From Chelativorans sp. (GTDB lineage: Bacteria > Pseudomonadota > Alphaproteobacteria > Rhizobiales > Rhizobiaceae): a stretch of 64,000 bases of DNA. The position numbers were made by a program, and so were the translations under genes. Positions 18,525-28,161 of the stretch are shown here, one piece after another. Every line of letters begins with the position of its first letter. The stretch's first letter is position 1. The notes beneath the pieces were generated by a model, which saw nothing but the letters and a program-made list of their open reading frames with translations, had not been told where the DNA came from and did not search any database. The DNA lies in the NCBI RefSeq assembly GCF_031180965.1, contig NZ_JAPSLH010000001.1, positions 186,001 through 250,000 on the forward strand, written 5' to 3'.

Positions 18525-21131
18525 CTAAAGATTCCGCAAAACCGGCGCGGCCTTGTGGCCGAGCACGCGCCAGGTGCCGACGAGACCGAATCCAACGGTT
18601 AGCACCAGCGCGATTCCGACGGTCAGCGCCGCCACCTCGGGCAGAAACGTCCAGGGCAGCGTCATGATCTGCGTTACGACGTACCAGCCCGCGATCCCGC
18701 CAGCGGCGAGCGCGAAGACCGCCGTGGCGAGCCCGATGAGCAGGTACTCCAGAACGAAAGCCTTGATCAGCGTCCGCCGCGTCGCGCCGAGTGTCTTCAG
18801 CACCACCGCGTCGTGAATGCGCGCCCGGTTGCCTGCGGCGAGCGCGCCCGAAAGCACCAGCACGGAAGCAATGAGCGCCACAGCCGCCGCGGCGCGGATC
18901 GCGACCGCAAGCTGCCCGATGAGCTGATTCACCACCTCCAGCGCGTCCCGAACCCGGACCGTCGTGATGGTCGGAAATGCGCGCGTGACGGCGTTAAGCA
19001 GGCGCGCGTCGTCTTCCACATCCGCGCCGGGATCGGTGAGCGTGGCAAGCCAGGCATGCGGAGCGCCGGCGAAGGAATTGGGTGAAAAGACCATGACGAA
19101 GTTCATGGACAGCGTTTCCCATTCGACCTGCCGGAAACTGGCGATCCGGGCAGTAACGTTGCGGCCAAGCACATTGACGGTAATCGTATCGCCGAGTTTC
19201 AGCCCGAGCTGCCTGCCTTCTTCCGCCGTGAAGGAGACCAGCGGCTCGCCATCATAGTTTTCCGGCCACCACTCGCCTTCCGTGAGCGTGGCATTTTCCG
19301 GCTTGCTGTCCGAGTAGGTTATGCCGCGGTCCCCGCGCAGCACCCATGCGCCTTCCGGCGGCGCCTCGATGTCGCGCGTATCGATGCCGTTCAGCGCCGT
19401 GATCCGCCCGCGCAGCATCGGGACCGTCGCAAGTTCGCCGCCGGGCGCCTGCTGTTCCACGAGCCTGGTAAAATCCTCCACCTCGTTCGGCTGGATGTCG
19501 AGGAAGAAGAAGTTCGGCGCGACCTCCGGCAGGTTCCCGGAGATCTGCCGCCGCAGGTTCCCGTCGATCAGCGCAAGCGTGGCGAGCAGCGTCAGCCCGA
19601 GGCCGAGCGACAGGACCACGGAAGGGGTGAGCGCGCCCGGGCGGTGGATATTGCCGATGGCAAGCCGGAGCGCCGTCGAACGTACGCGCGGGGCGCGGCG
19701 GGCCAGCGCCTGCACAGCCCAGCCGACGCCACGCAGCACCAGGAAGGCCGCCGCCGCCGAGCCGACGAAGATCGACGCGATGTCCCGTTCCTCGGAATAG
19801 AGGATGGCCAGCAATGCAAGCGCGCCGGCGATCGCCGCCGCCATCGCGATATAGGCCGGGCGCGGCCAGCCCTTCGCGTCGATGCCCATCTCGCGGAAGA
19901 GGGCTGTGGCCGGCACGTCGCGCGCCCGACCGAGAGGCAGAAGCGCGAAGACCAGCGTGGTGAGGATTCCGAACAGGGCAGCAAGGCCGAGTGCCGCGGG
20001 ATAGATGCCCGCCTCCGCCGGCACCGGAAGCACTGAGGCAAGCGTGGCCGTAGCCGCAAAGGGCATGAGCGCGGCAAGCGCAAGGCCCGCAATGATGCCG
20101 ATCACGGCGATGATCAGGATCTGGATCAGGTAGACCGAAACAACGAGCCGGCCGGAGGCGCCGAGGCTCTTGAAGGTGGCGATCACGGCGCGCTTGCCGT
20201 CGAGATAGGCGCGCACCGCGTTTGCCACGCCGACGCCGCCGACCATCAGCGCGGTCAGTCCCACGAGCGTGAGGAATTGGGAGAAGCGCTCGACATTGGA
20301 GGAGAGCGATGGCGCGGCATTCAGCCGCGTGCGAATGCTCCAGCCGGCCTGCGGGAAGCGCTCGCCGGCCTCCTCCTGCAGCGCGGTGAGCTCATCGTCG
20401 CTCGTCCCGCCGTCGAGCCTCAGCTTGTACACGTACTCGAAGAGGCTGCCCGGCTGGATCAGGCCGGAAGCCTCGATGCCTTCAAGCGACAGAAGCAGCT
20501 TCGGCGCGAATGCAAAGCCGTCCGAGACGGCGTCCGGCTCGGTGACAAGCTCCGCCCGTATTTCAAAGGTCCCTTCCCCCAACATCAGCCGGTCGCCCAG
20601 TGACAGGCCGAGCCGCTGCATCAGGATGGAGGGTACTGCCGCGCCATAGACCCCGTTCCGCGCGCCGAAAAGCTCTTCGTGGCCCAGCGCGGGCGCCGTC
20701 ACAAGCGCGCCATAGAGCGGGTAGTTGGGATCGATGCCCTTTGCCTCGACAAGCGCCTGGTCGGAGCCATCCGGCAGGCGCGCCATGGAACGCATATTCG
20801 CGCTGACGGCCACTTGACCGAGGCTCGCCAGCCAGGACTGCTCTTCCTCATCCGCCGGCCGCTGGTTGAGCTCGAAGCGCATGTCGCCGCCAAGAAGCTC
20901 CTGCCCCTGGGCTTCCACCGCCGTGCTGATGGCGCGCGCAACGGAATTCACGCCGCCGATCGCCGCCATGCCGAGCGCGATGCAGGCGAGAAAAACGAAG
21001 AAGCCGGAAAGCCCGCCGCGCATTTCCCGCAACGCAAAACGCAGCGCCAGAGACAGGCCCGCGCGCCGGGTTTCTACCTTCCGCGCGGCGGGCGAAAGGC
21101 CGTTTGCAATGGCGGTATCGGGTGAAGACAT
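18525..21131 (-). CDS. ABC transporter permease, FtsX/YbbP-like
   Basis: Membrane subunit of 868 residues with two FtsX-type permease domains. The N-terminal anchor (about 30-55) precedes a large extracytoplasmic domain, then three membrane helices around 260-400, a second pair around 430-490, another extracytoplasmic domain and three final helices. The layout matches YbbP, the partner of YbbA. Such MacB-like systems act as mechanotransmitters or lipoprotein/lipid exporters; the substrate is not readable. Only 2 bp separate it from the ATPase gene. Confidence 0.88.
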   Translation of the reverse strand: MSSPDTAIANGLSPAARKVETRRAGLSLALRFALREMRGGLSGFFVFLACIALGMAAIGGVNSVARAISTAVEAQGQELLGGDMRFELNQRPADEEEQSWLASLGQVAVSANMRSMARLPDGSDQALVEAKGIDPNYPLYGALVTAPALGHEELFGARNGVYGAAVPSILMQRLGLSLGDRLMLGEGTFEIRAELVTEPDAVSDGFAFAPKLLLSLEGIEASGLIQPGSLFEYVYKLRLDGGTSDDELTALQEEAGERFPQAGWSIRTRLNAAPSLSSNVERFSQFLTLVGLTALMVGGVGVANAVRAYLDGKRAVIATFKSLGASGRLVVSVYLIQILIIAVIGIIAGLALAALMPFAATATLASVLPVPAEAGIYPAALGLAALFGILTTLVFALLPLGRARDVPATALFREMGIDAKGWPRPAYIAMAAAIAGALALLAILYSEERDIASIFVGSAAAAFLVLRGVGWAVQALARRAPRVRSTALRLAIGNIHRPGALTPSVVLSLGLGLTLLATLALIDGNLRRQISGNLPEVAPNFFFLDIQPNEVEDFTRLVEQQAPGGELATVPMLRGRITALNGIDTRDIEAPPEGAWVLRGDRGITYSDSKPENATLTEGEWWPENYDGEPLVSFTAEEGRQLGLKLGDTITVNVLGRNVTARIASFRQVEWETLSMNFVMVFSPNSFAGAPHAWLATLTDPGADVEDDARLLNAVTRAFPTITTVRVRDALEVVNQLIGQLAVAIRAAAAVALIASVLVLSGALAAGNRARIHDAVVLKTLGATRRTLIKAFVLEYLLIGLATAVFALAAGGIAGWYVVTQIMTLPWTFLPEVAALTVGIALVLTVGFGLVGTWRVLGHKAAPVLRNL

Positions 21132-21133
21132 CT

Positions 21134-21832
21134 TCAGACGGCCGCGAGCGCTTCAGGCGCCGCCGTTTCGATCCGGCCGGAGCGCATGGCCACCTGCCGG
21201 TCGCAGCGGGCGGCAAGCATGGGATCGTGGGTAACGAGCACCAATGTGGTCCCGCGCTCGCGTGCGGTGGAGAAAAGCAGGTCCGCGATCTGCCGCCCCG
21301 TCGCCTGGTCGAGATTTCCGGTCGGCTCGTCCGCGATCATGATGGCCGGTTCCGGCGCCAGCGCTCGGGCGATCGCCACACGCTGCTGCTCGCCTCCCGA
21401 CAATTCGCCGGGATAGTGGGTCAGCCGCTCCTTGAGACCGACCGCGTCCAATTCCCGTTCCGCCACTGCGAAGGCATCGTCGCGCCCGGCCAGTTCCAGC
21501 GGCACGGCGACGTTTTCGAGCGCGGTCATGTTCGGGATCAGGTGAAACGACTGGAAGACGATGCCGATCATCTTACCCCGGAAGGCCGCGATCGCGTCTT
21601 CGCCGAGTTGATCGATGCGCTCGCCAGCGATCCGCACGCTGCCGCTGTCCACCCTCTCCAGCCCGGCGATAACCATCAGGAGCGTCGATTTTCCGGAGCC
21701 GGACGGGCCGACGATGGCCGTCGATTCGCCACGTTCCACCGAGAGGCTGACCCCCTTCAGGACATGGACGGAAGAGGCACCCTCTCCCAAGCGCAAGGAA
21801 ACCTCCTTCAGGTCGATCACGGGTGTGGTCAC
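21134..21832 (-). CDS. ABC transporter ATP-binding protein, YbbA/LolD-like
   Basis: ATPase of 232 residues paired with the FtsX-like permease. Walker A GPSGSGKST (42-50), signature LSGGEQQRVAIARAL, Walker B IMIADEPTGNLD and the TLVLVTHD switch are all present. The GNLD variant after Walker B is typical of the MacB/LolD/YbbA group. It is divergent from the TesA-like esterase, the same ybbAP-tesA arrangement as in Escherichia coli. Confidence 0.93.
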   Translation of the reverse strand: MTTPVIDLKEVSLRLGEGASSVHVLKGVSLSVERGESTAIVGPSGSGKSTLLMVIAGLERVDSGSVRIAGERIDQLGEDAIAAFRGKMIGIVFQSFHLIPNMTALENVAVPLELAGRDDAFAVAERELDAVGLKERLTHYPGELSGGEQQRVAIARALAPEPAIMIADEPTGNLDQATGRQIADLLFSTARERGTTLVLVTHDPMLAARCDRQVAMRSGRIETAAPEALAAV

Positions 21833-21890
21833 GGGCGAGGCGTCCTATATGTGAGAGAAGGGTGGGTGCGGCAGATATGGGTTGAGTTTC

Positions 21891-22568
21891 ATGGCATTCA
21901 AATCTTTGCGCAAACTTTTCGGCACCGTCGTGTCCGCCGCGAAAATATTCTCCGCGCTGGCCGCGTTCCTCCTTCTCGCGCCGGCAGGCACGGCTTCGGC
22001 GGAGCCCTTCAGCATCGTCGGTTTCGGCGACAGCCTGATGGCAGGCTACGAGCTCGGCCCCGGCGAAGGATTTACGGAAAAGCTTCAGGCGGCGCTGCGC
22101 GCGCGCGGCCATGACGTGACCGTTGCCAATGCGGGCGTATCGGGGGACACGACGAGTGGCGGTTTGTCGCGGCTCGACTGGTCCGTACCGGACGGTACGG
22201 ACCTGGTCATCCTTGAGCTTGGCGCCAATGACATGCTGCGCGGGGTGGCACCGGCTTCGACGGAAAGGAACCTGGAGGAGATCATCACGCGGCTGCAGGG
22301 CCGCGGGATGGAGATCCTGCTGGTCGGCATGTATGCGATGCCCAATCTAGGACCGGAGTACCAGCAGGCGTTCAACTCGATTTATCCGCGGCTCGCCGAA
22401 AAATATGACCTTCCGCTGGTCCCGTTCTTCCTCGAGGGGGTGGCTGGAAACGCCGCACTGCAGCTCGCAGACGGCATGCATCCCAACGCCGAAGGGATCG
22501 ATCTCATGGTGAAGAACGTTCTCCCGACAGTCGAGCCCCTGATCCAGGGGGAAAAGGCAGACATGTAA
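21891..22568 (+). CDS. SGNH arylesterase / TesA-like lysophospholipase
   Basis: Exported GDSL-type hydrolase of 225 residues. A signal peptide (about 1-32, ending near TASA) precedes block I FGDSLMAGYELGPGEGF with the nucleophile serine, the glycine of block II, GANDMLRG (block III) and DGMHPNAEG (block V) with the catalytic Asp-His. TesA of E. coli is a periplasmic thioesterase/protease I/lysophospholipase with this layout. ATG 21891 is chosen over a TTG at 21882. It is divergent from ybbA-ybbP. Confidence 0.9.
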   Translation: MAFKSLRKLFGTVVSAAKIFSALAAFLLLAPAGTASAEPFSIVGFGDSLMAGYELGPGEGFTEKLQAALRARGHDVTVANAGVSGDTTSGGLSRLDWSVPDGTDLVILELGANDMLRGVAPASTERNLEEIITRLQGRGMEILLVGMYAMPNLGPEYQQAFNSIYPRLAEKYDLPLVPFFLEGVAGNAALQLADGMHPNAEGIDLMVKNVLPTVEPLIQGEKADM

Positions 22569-22610
22569 AGGGAGAGCGGGAGAAACCGCTTGCCCCATCG
22601 TCAAATCAAT

Positions 22611-22636
22611 GATTCGCTTCGCCTAAAGAGCGAATC
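22611..22636 (+). promoter_or_regulatory. hairpin abutting the thpR ribosome site
   Basis: Perfect inverted repeat GATTCGCT-N10-AGCGAATC ends exactly where the GAGGAGG ribosome site of the next gene begins (22637). It could be a terminator-less stem that influences initiation or an operator. Confidence 0.4.
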
Positions 22637-22648
22637 GAGGAGGTTGCC

Positions 22649-23245
22649 ATGCCGCGACTATTCACCGCCCTCGAGATACCGCGCGATGCGGCGCTTTCGC
22701 TCTCGCTTCTACGCGGCGGCTTGCCGGGAGCACGCTGGGTTGATGTGGAAAATTACCACCTGACCCTGCGCTTCATCGGAGATGTGGAAGGGCATGTGGC
22801 CGACGAGATCGCCAACGCGCTTGACCGGGTGCGCCGGCCTTCCTTCGCCCTTGCGCTTTCCGGCGTCGGCGCCTTCGGCCAGAAAAAGCCGCATGCCGTA
22901 TGGGCGGGCGCTGCAGCTTCGCCCGATCTTTACGCTCTCCAGGCCGAAATCGAGCGCATTTGCCAGCGGCTCGGTCTCCCGGCCGATCCGCGGAAATTCA
23001 CCCCCCATGTCACGCTGGCGCGGCTCAAGAACGCGGCGCCGCACGAGGTGGCCGGCTATCTTTCGGCGCGCGGAAATTTCTCCACGGCGCCGTTCCGGGT
23101 CGGGCGGTTCGTGCTGATGTCGGCGCGCGAATCGGTAGGCGGCGGCCCCTATATCGTTGAGGAGGCTTGGCCGCTGATGCGATCGGAAGCGCGCGCGGCG
23201 AACCCACCAGCAAGCGCTCCGGAAGCCTCGCGGATTGTGCAGTAG
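22649..23245 (+). CDS. thpR: RNA 2',3'-cyclic phosphodiesterase ThpR (LigT)
   Basis: 2H phosphoesterase of 198 residues that opens 2',3'-cyclic phosphates and can ligate tRNA halves in vitro. The two catalytic motifs HLTLRF (H37) and HVTLARL (H120) are present with correct spacing, as is the FTALEIP beginning. The last 20 residues are Pro/Ala-rich and not conserved. A strong GAGGAGG site precedes the ATG. Confidence 0.93.
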   Translation: MPRLFTALEIPRDAALSLSLLRGGLPGARWVDVENYHLTLRFIGDVEGHVADEIANALDRVRRPSFALALSGVGAFGQKKPHAVWAGAAASPDLYALQAEIERICQRLGLPADPRKFTPHVTLARLKNAAPHEVAGYLSARGNFSTAPFRVGRFVLMSARESVGGGPYIVEEAWPLMRSEARAANPPASAPEASRIVQ

Positions 23246-23358
23246 GGAGGAGACTCCTTCGCGCCTGCAAGGGCGGTGCGCACGAAGAGACGGTTGCTAT
23301 CCCTCCAGGTGGCAGACACGCTTTGCTTTCCATCGAACTATCGTGACGGAGGCTTGCT

Positions 23359-23655
23359 ATGGCTAGGCAGAAGCTCGACAGGGGCGAGGCCGAAAAGGCG
23401 CTGGCGGACCTTGAAGGCTGGGAACTTGCCCGCGACGGCGCTGCGATCCATCGCCGCTTCACATTCGCGAATTTCAACGAAGCCTTCGCATTCATGACGC
23501 GGGTGGCGCTGGCGGCCGAGAAGCTCGACCATCATCCGGAATGGTCGAATGTCTACAAGACCGTGGATGTGACGCTTTCCACCCATGATGCGGGCGGGCT
23601 CACCGAGCTGGACTTCAAGCTGGCCACGAGGATGAACACCTATGCGGCGCGATGA
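23359..23655 (+). CDS. phhB: pterin-4a-carbinolamine dehydratase
   Basis: Recycles 4a-hydroxytetrahydropterin in pterin-dependent hydroxylation. The 98-residue length is typical. The motif [13 protein letters not shown] carries the adjacent catalytic histidines, and [12 protein letters not shown] and [17 protein letters not shown] complete the family pattern. No phenylalanine hydroxylase gene is nearby; many rhizobia carry this gene alone. Confidence 0.93.
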   Translation: MARQKLDRGEAEKALADLEGWELARDGAAIHRRFTFANFNEAFAFMTRVALAAEKLDHHPEWSNVYKTVDVTLSTHDAGGLTELDFKLATRMNTYAAR

Positions 23656-23721
23656 TGGCGGCGCATCGGCATTGCATTTGCGCGCCGTCTTTCCCACATG
23701 GTCCGGTCGAGGAGTGGCACG

Positions 23722-24093
23722 ATGGACGACGTGAAGATCGGAGAGATCCTGACTCCGGCAGGGCCGAAGGAAAACAGCCGGCGCGAGCAGACCGTACGCC
23801 TGAAGTTCTGGCGCACGGTGAAGAAGGCGGCCCGACGGGTACCCTTCATGGAAGATGTCGTGGCCGGCTATTACTGCGCCCTCGACAGCAACACGCCCAC
23901 GCGGGTGCGTGGCATCCTCATCGGCGCGCTGTTCTATTTCGTCCTGCCGCTGGACACGATACCGGACTTCCTCGCCGCCTTCGGCTTCACCGATGACGTC
24001 GCCGTGCTCGCAGCGGCCTTGAGCGCGGTGCGTGCGCATATCACCCCGGCCCACAAGCTTGCAGCCAAGCGGGCGCTTCAGGATCTGGAATAA
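23722..24093 (+). CDS. YkvA/DUF1232 family protein
   Basis: Protein of 123 residues with a DUF1232 core: VPFMEDVVAGYYCALDSNTPTRVRGILIGALFYFVLPLDTIPDF, containing one hydrophobic hairpin and the family PxDxIPD motif, then DDVAVLAAALSAVRAHI. The family is presumed membrane-associated and has no firm function. ATG 23722 follows GAGGAG with 7-bp spacing, which decides the start over ATG 23698. Confidence 0.85.
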   Translation: MDDVKIGEILTPAGPKENSRREQTVRLKFWRTVKKAARRVPFMEDVVAGYYCALDSNTPTRVRGILIGALFYFVLPLDTIPDFLAAFGFTDDVAVLAAALSAVRAHITPAHKLAAKRALQDLE

Positions 24094-24334
24094 ACGGGCT
24101 CGCCCGCGTTCCGCAGCTCGGCAACCTGCGGGAAGGGGACAAATTCTCGCCTTTTTCATCCGATTCAACCGTGGTGGGTACCCGCTGAGCGATCACCCTG
24201 GGAGCTCGAGGGTCTGGGGGAATCTTCACGAAGATCATCCTTTGGTAACCCAAATTAAATAAAAACGAAGCAATCAGGTCGAAGCGCCTGAAGGTTTCAG
24301 GGGCACTTTGGCAGGCAACGAGACGGTTACGACA

Positions 24335-24835
24335 ATGCGTGGATTTCTCTCATCGCTCTTAGTGCTTTGCGCCATTCTGGCTGCCGGCCCGGCATTCGCC
24401 CAGGCGACCGCTGTCGGCCAGCATCGCGACTGGGGCACCTACAGCTACCAATCCGAGAGCGGCAAGGTCTGCTACGTGATGAGCGTGCCGAAGCAGAAAC
24501 AGCCGCCCACGCTCGACCATGGCGATATATTTTTCTTCATCAGCCAGAAGCCCGGCCAGAATGTCGCATACGAACCGCAATTTATCGCCGGCTACGACCT
24601 TCGTGAAGGCTCCAAAGTGACGGTCACCGTCGGCAATCGCTCGTTCTCCATGTTCATTCAGGGCCGCTCCGCCTGGATGGAGAAGGCCGCCGAGGAGCCG
24701 CAGCTGATCGCCGCCATGCGCGCGGGCGCCGATATGCGCATCTCCGCCACCTCGCGACGTGGCAACAAGACCGACTACACATTCTCCCTGCTCGGCCTCT
24801 CCGCCGCGCTGCAGTCCATCCAGAACTGCAAGTAG
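24335..24835 (+). CDS. invasion-associated locus B (IalB) family protein
   Basis: Exported protein of 166 residues with a clear signal peptide (about 1-22, cleavage near AFA) and an IalB domain. The family is named for a Bartonella factor affecting erythrocyte invasion, but it is common in free-living rhizobia, where it is probably an envelope protein. Two cysteines, in KVCYVMS and near the C-terminus in QNCK, could form a disulfide. ATG 24335 is preferred to TTG 24308 because it gives a standard signal peptide. The 240-bp upstream gap is relatively AT-rich around 24240-24270 and probably holds the promoter. Confidence 0.85.
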   Translation: MRGFLSSLLVLCAILAAGPAFAQATAVGQHRDWGTYSYQSESGKVCYVMSVPKQKQPPTLDHGDIFFFISQKPGQNVAYEPQFIAGYDLREGSKVTVTVGNRSFSMFIQGRSAWMEKAAEEPQLIAAMRAGADMRISATSRRGNKTDYTFSLLGLSAALQSIQNCK

Positions 24836-24970
24836 GCGCTCCGCCCCCCCGACGGCTCCAAAGCGCGGCCGGCTTGCCGCCGGGCCTTTTCCTGCTAATA
24901 GTTCCGCCCGCGCGAGGGCTTGGCCCCGTATGCGCGTCCTGAGGCTGCGCGGAACCGGTCGGAACACACG

Positions 24971-26194
<1,224 letters not shown>

Positions 26195-26218
26195 TCCTCC
26201 CCGCCTGACCGTAACGGG

Positions 26219-27034
26219 CTATCCGTCTATCTGGCGTCCCATGATGGCGATGGCCTGCTGATAAACGCTCGCGGCGTTCCAGCCCTGGATGGCACGGAAG
26301 TTCGGCTCGCCCGGCTGGTAGCCTGCGCCCGCCCGCCAGCCATGTGCCCGCAGGAAGTTCGCCGTCGAGGCCAGCGCATCGGCGGCCGAGCCGATCATGT
26401 CGACGCGGCCATTGCCGTCGCCGTCTACGCCGTATTGAAGGGCATTGCCCGGCAGGAACTGCGTCTGGCCGATCTCGCCATGGGCGGCGCCCACGGCGGA
26501 CGGATTCAGCATGCCGCGGTCGATCAGCGTCAGCGCTGCATAGAGGTGTCCGGTGAAAAACTCCGAGCGGCGGCAATCATAAGCAAGGGTGGCGACGGCC
26601 GAGAGGATGTGCTGGTTGCCGAGGAACCCGCCAAAGCCCGTCTCCATGCCCCAGATGGCGATCAGCGGACCGGCCGGAACGCCGTATCGCCGCTCGATGG
26701 AGTCGAAGAGCGAGGCGTAACGCTTCTTCATGGTCTTGCCGCGCGAGACGATCGCGTTGGCGCCGCGCTTCTGCATGAAGCTTTCCAGCGAGAGCTTGAA
26801 ACTCGTCTGCCCCCGGTCGGCGGAGATCGTCTTCCGGGCATAGCTGGTCCGCGCCAGAGCGTCGAGTGCCCTGGGGCTCGTACCACGGGCGGCGGCCTGC
26901 TGAAGGAAGGCCGCTTTCCAGTTCTCAAATCCGCTGCTGTCATTGCCGCAGGTCTGCGCAAGAGCCGACCCGCCCATCAACATGGTGGCGAAAACGGCTG
27001 CGGCGAGATGGCGGGCCATGCCCCATGATGTCAT
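26219..27034 (-). CDS. lytic murein transglycosylase, MltB type
   Basis: Periplasmic peptidoglycan-cleaving enzyme of 271 residues. A signal peptide (1-27, cleavage near ALA) precedes the SLT/MltB domain with catalytic E131 in IAIWGMETGFGG, then the GEIGQTQFLP motif and DGNGRVDMIGSAADALASTANFL. The ATG at 27034 follows a strong AGGAG site, which decides the start inside a much longer open frame. It is divergent from an SH3-domain protein, 168 bp away. Confidence 0.93.
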   Translation of the reverse strand: MTSWGMARHLAAAVFATMLMGGSALAQTCGNDSSGFENWKAAFLQQAAARGTSPRALDALARTSYARKTISADRGQTSFKLSLESFMQKRGANAIVSRGKTMKKRYASLFDSIERRYGVPAGPLIAIWGMETGFGGFLGNQHILSAVATLAYDCRRSEFFTGHLYAALTLIDRGMLNPSAVGAAHGEIGQTQFLPGNALQYGVDGDGNGRVDMIGSAADALASTANFLRAHGWRAGAGYQPGEPNFRAIQGWNAASVYQQAIAIMGRQIDG

Positions 27035-27202
27035 GCAACTCTCCTGCTGAATATGAATGTCTTGCCAAATTGTGCCAGCGTTTGGATGCGATGTCACGCC
27101 AGTCAAATGCGGCCTGAATGAGGCGCCCGCCATACGGCCTCGGAACGAAACCGTATTCTGTTCGTTCTTGGCGTCGGAAGGGGTAGCTATGGAGAATTGG
27201 AC

Positions 27203-27880
27203 ATGAAATCGTTTACTCTCAAGGGCGCGACCGCGGCCGTCGCCTTGTTTGCGCTGTCCGGCATTGCCGCGGCGCAGACTCCAGCAACCGCCACTACCGA
27301 GTTGAATGTTCGCGCCGGACCGGGCCCACAGTACCCCGTGGTAGGCGTCATCGGCGCCTCGCAACAGACCACCGTTACCGGCTGCATGGAAGGCAGCAAA
27401 TGGTGCCAGGTCAGCCACAATGGCGTGCAGGGCTGGGCCTATTCCGACTATCTGACTGCCAGCCTGAGCGGCGGCCAGACGATCGTTCTGACCGAGCGTC
27501 CGGCCGAGGCAGTGCCGACGGTCACCTATGAGACGACCGCCAGCACGCAGGGCACGGGCGCGGTTGCCGGCGCCACGACCGGTGCTGTCGCGGGCGCCAT
27601 CATCGGCGGCCCGGTGGGCGCCGTTGTCGGCGGTGCCGCAGGTGCGGTGGCCGGTGGTGCAATCGAGACCGTCACGCCTCCGCAGGAGGTCGTCAGCTAT
27701 GTGCGCACCCATCAGGCCGAACCGGTCTATCTGGAGGGCGAGGTCGTCGTCGGCGCCCAGCTTCCGGAGACTGTGGCGGTTCAGGAGATCCCGGATTACG
27801 AGTACCGCTATGTCTATGTGAACGGGCAGCCGGTCCTGGTCGAGCCGCAGAGCCGCCGGATCGTGCATGTGATCCGCTAA
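27203..27880 (+). CDS. exported SH3 / DUF1236 protein with glycine zipper
   Basis: Exported protein of 225 residues with a signal peptide (1-24), a bacterial SH3 domain (about 30-90, TELNVRAGPGPQYPVVGV and WCQVSHNGVQGWAY), a glycine-zipper segment (about 115-155, repeats of GAVAG/GGPVGAVVGG) and a DUF1236-like C-terminus ending in VYVNGQPVLVEP-type sequence. The SH3 part probably binds peptidoglycan and the zipper may insert in a membrane. It is divergent from the lytic transglycosylase. Confidence 0.85.
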   Translation: MKSFTLKGATAAVALFALSGIAAAQTPATATTELNVRAGPGPQYPVVGVIGASQQTTVTGCMEGSKWCQVSHNGVQGWAYSDYLTASLSGGQTIVLTERPAEAVPTVTYETTASTQGTGAVAGATTGAVAGAIIGGPVGAVVGGAAGAVAGGAIETVTPPQEVVSYVRTHQAEPVYLEGEVVVGAQLPETVAVQEIPDYEYRYVYVNGQPVLVEPQSRRIVHVIR

Positions 27881-27889
27881 ACACCAGCC

Positions 27890-27922
27890 GGCGCCGCCCT
27901 ACGGAAGGCGGCGCCGCCTTTC
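27890..27922 (+). terminator. GC-rich hairpin terminator after the SH3 gene
   Basis: Stem GGCGCCGCC/GGCGGCGCC with a short loop followed by GCCTTTCTGC, 10 bp past the stop. The T-run is short. Confidence 0.65.
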
Positions 27923-28023
27923 TGCTATCAGGATTGCCGGCCACGCGCCGGCATCTTGACTCTCGACGCCTTTTCGGGTCTAGAGACGCGACTTTCCGCG
28001 ACGAGTGCAAACTCCGAGCAGCC

Positions 28024-28085
28024 GACCGGGACTTGGATCCCGGAGGTCAACACCCGGCAGCGCGATGCGCCCCCGGGTGTTTTTC
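28024..28085 (+). ncRNA. candidate small RNA or leader ending in a terminator before ffh
   Basis: Two consecutive hairpins occur on the plus strand. The first, 28024-28048, pairs GACC and GGGA with TCCC and GGTC around a short loop. The second, 28050-28080, is ACACCCGG/CCGGGTGT and is followed by TTTTTC, an intrinsic terminator. It lies between the SH3 terminator and ffh (start 28162), so it terminates a separate short transcript or attenuates ffh. No known family was recognised. Confidence 0.4.
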
Positions 28086-28161
28086 GGCATTGCGCGAGGT
28101 TTAAGCCAAGCCGCGGATGCATTACCTCTCGTGTCCTGGACACGGGATAAGAGGAACGCGG

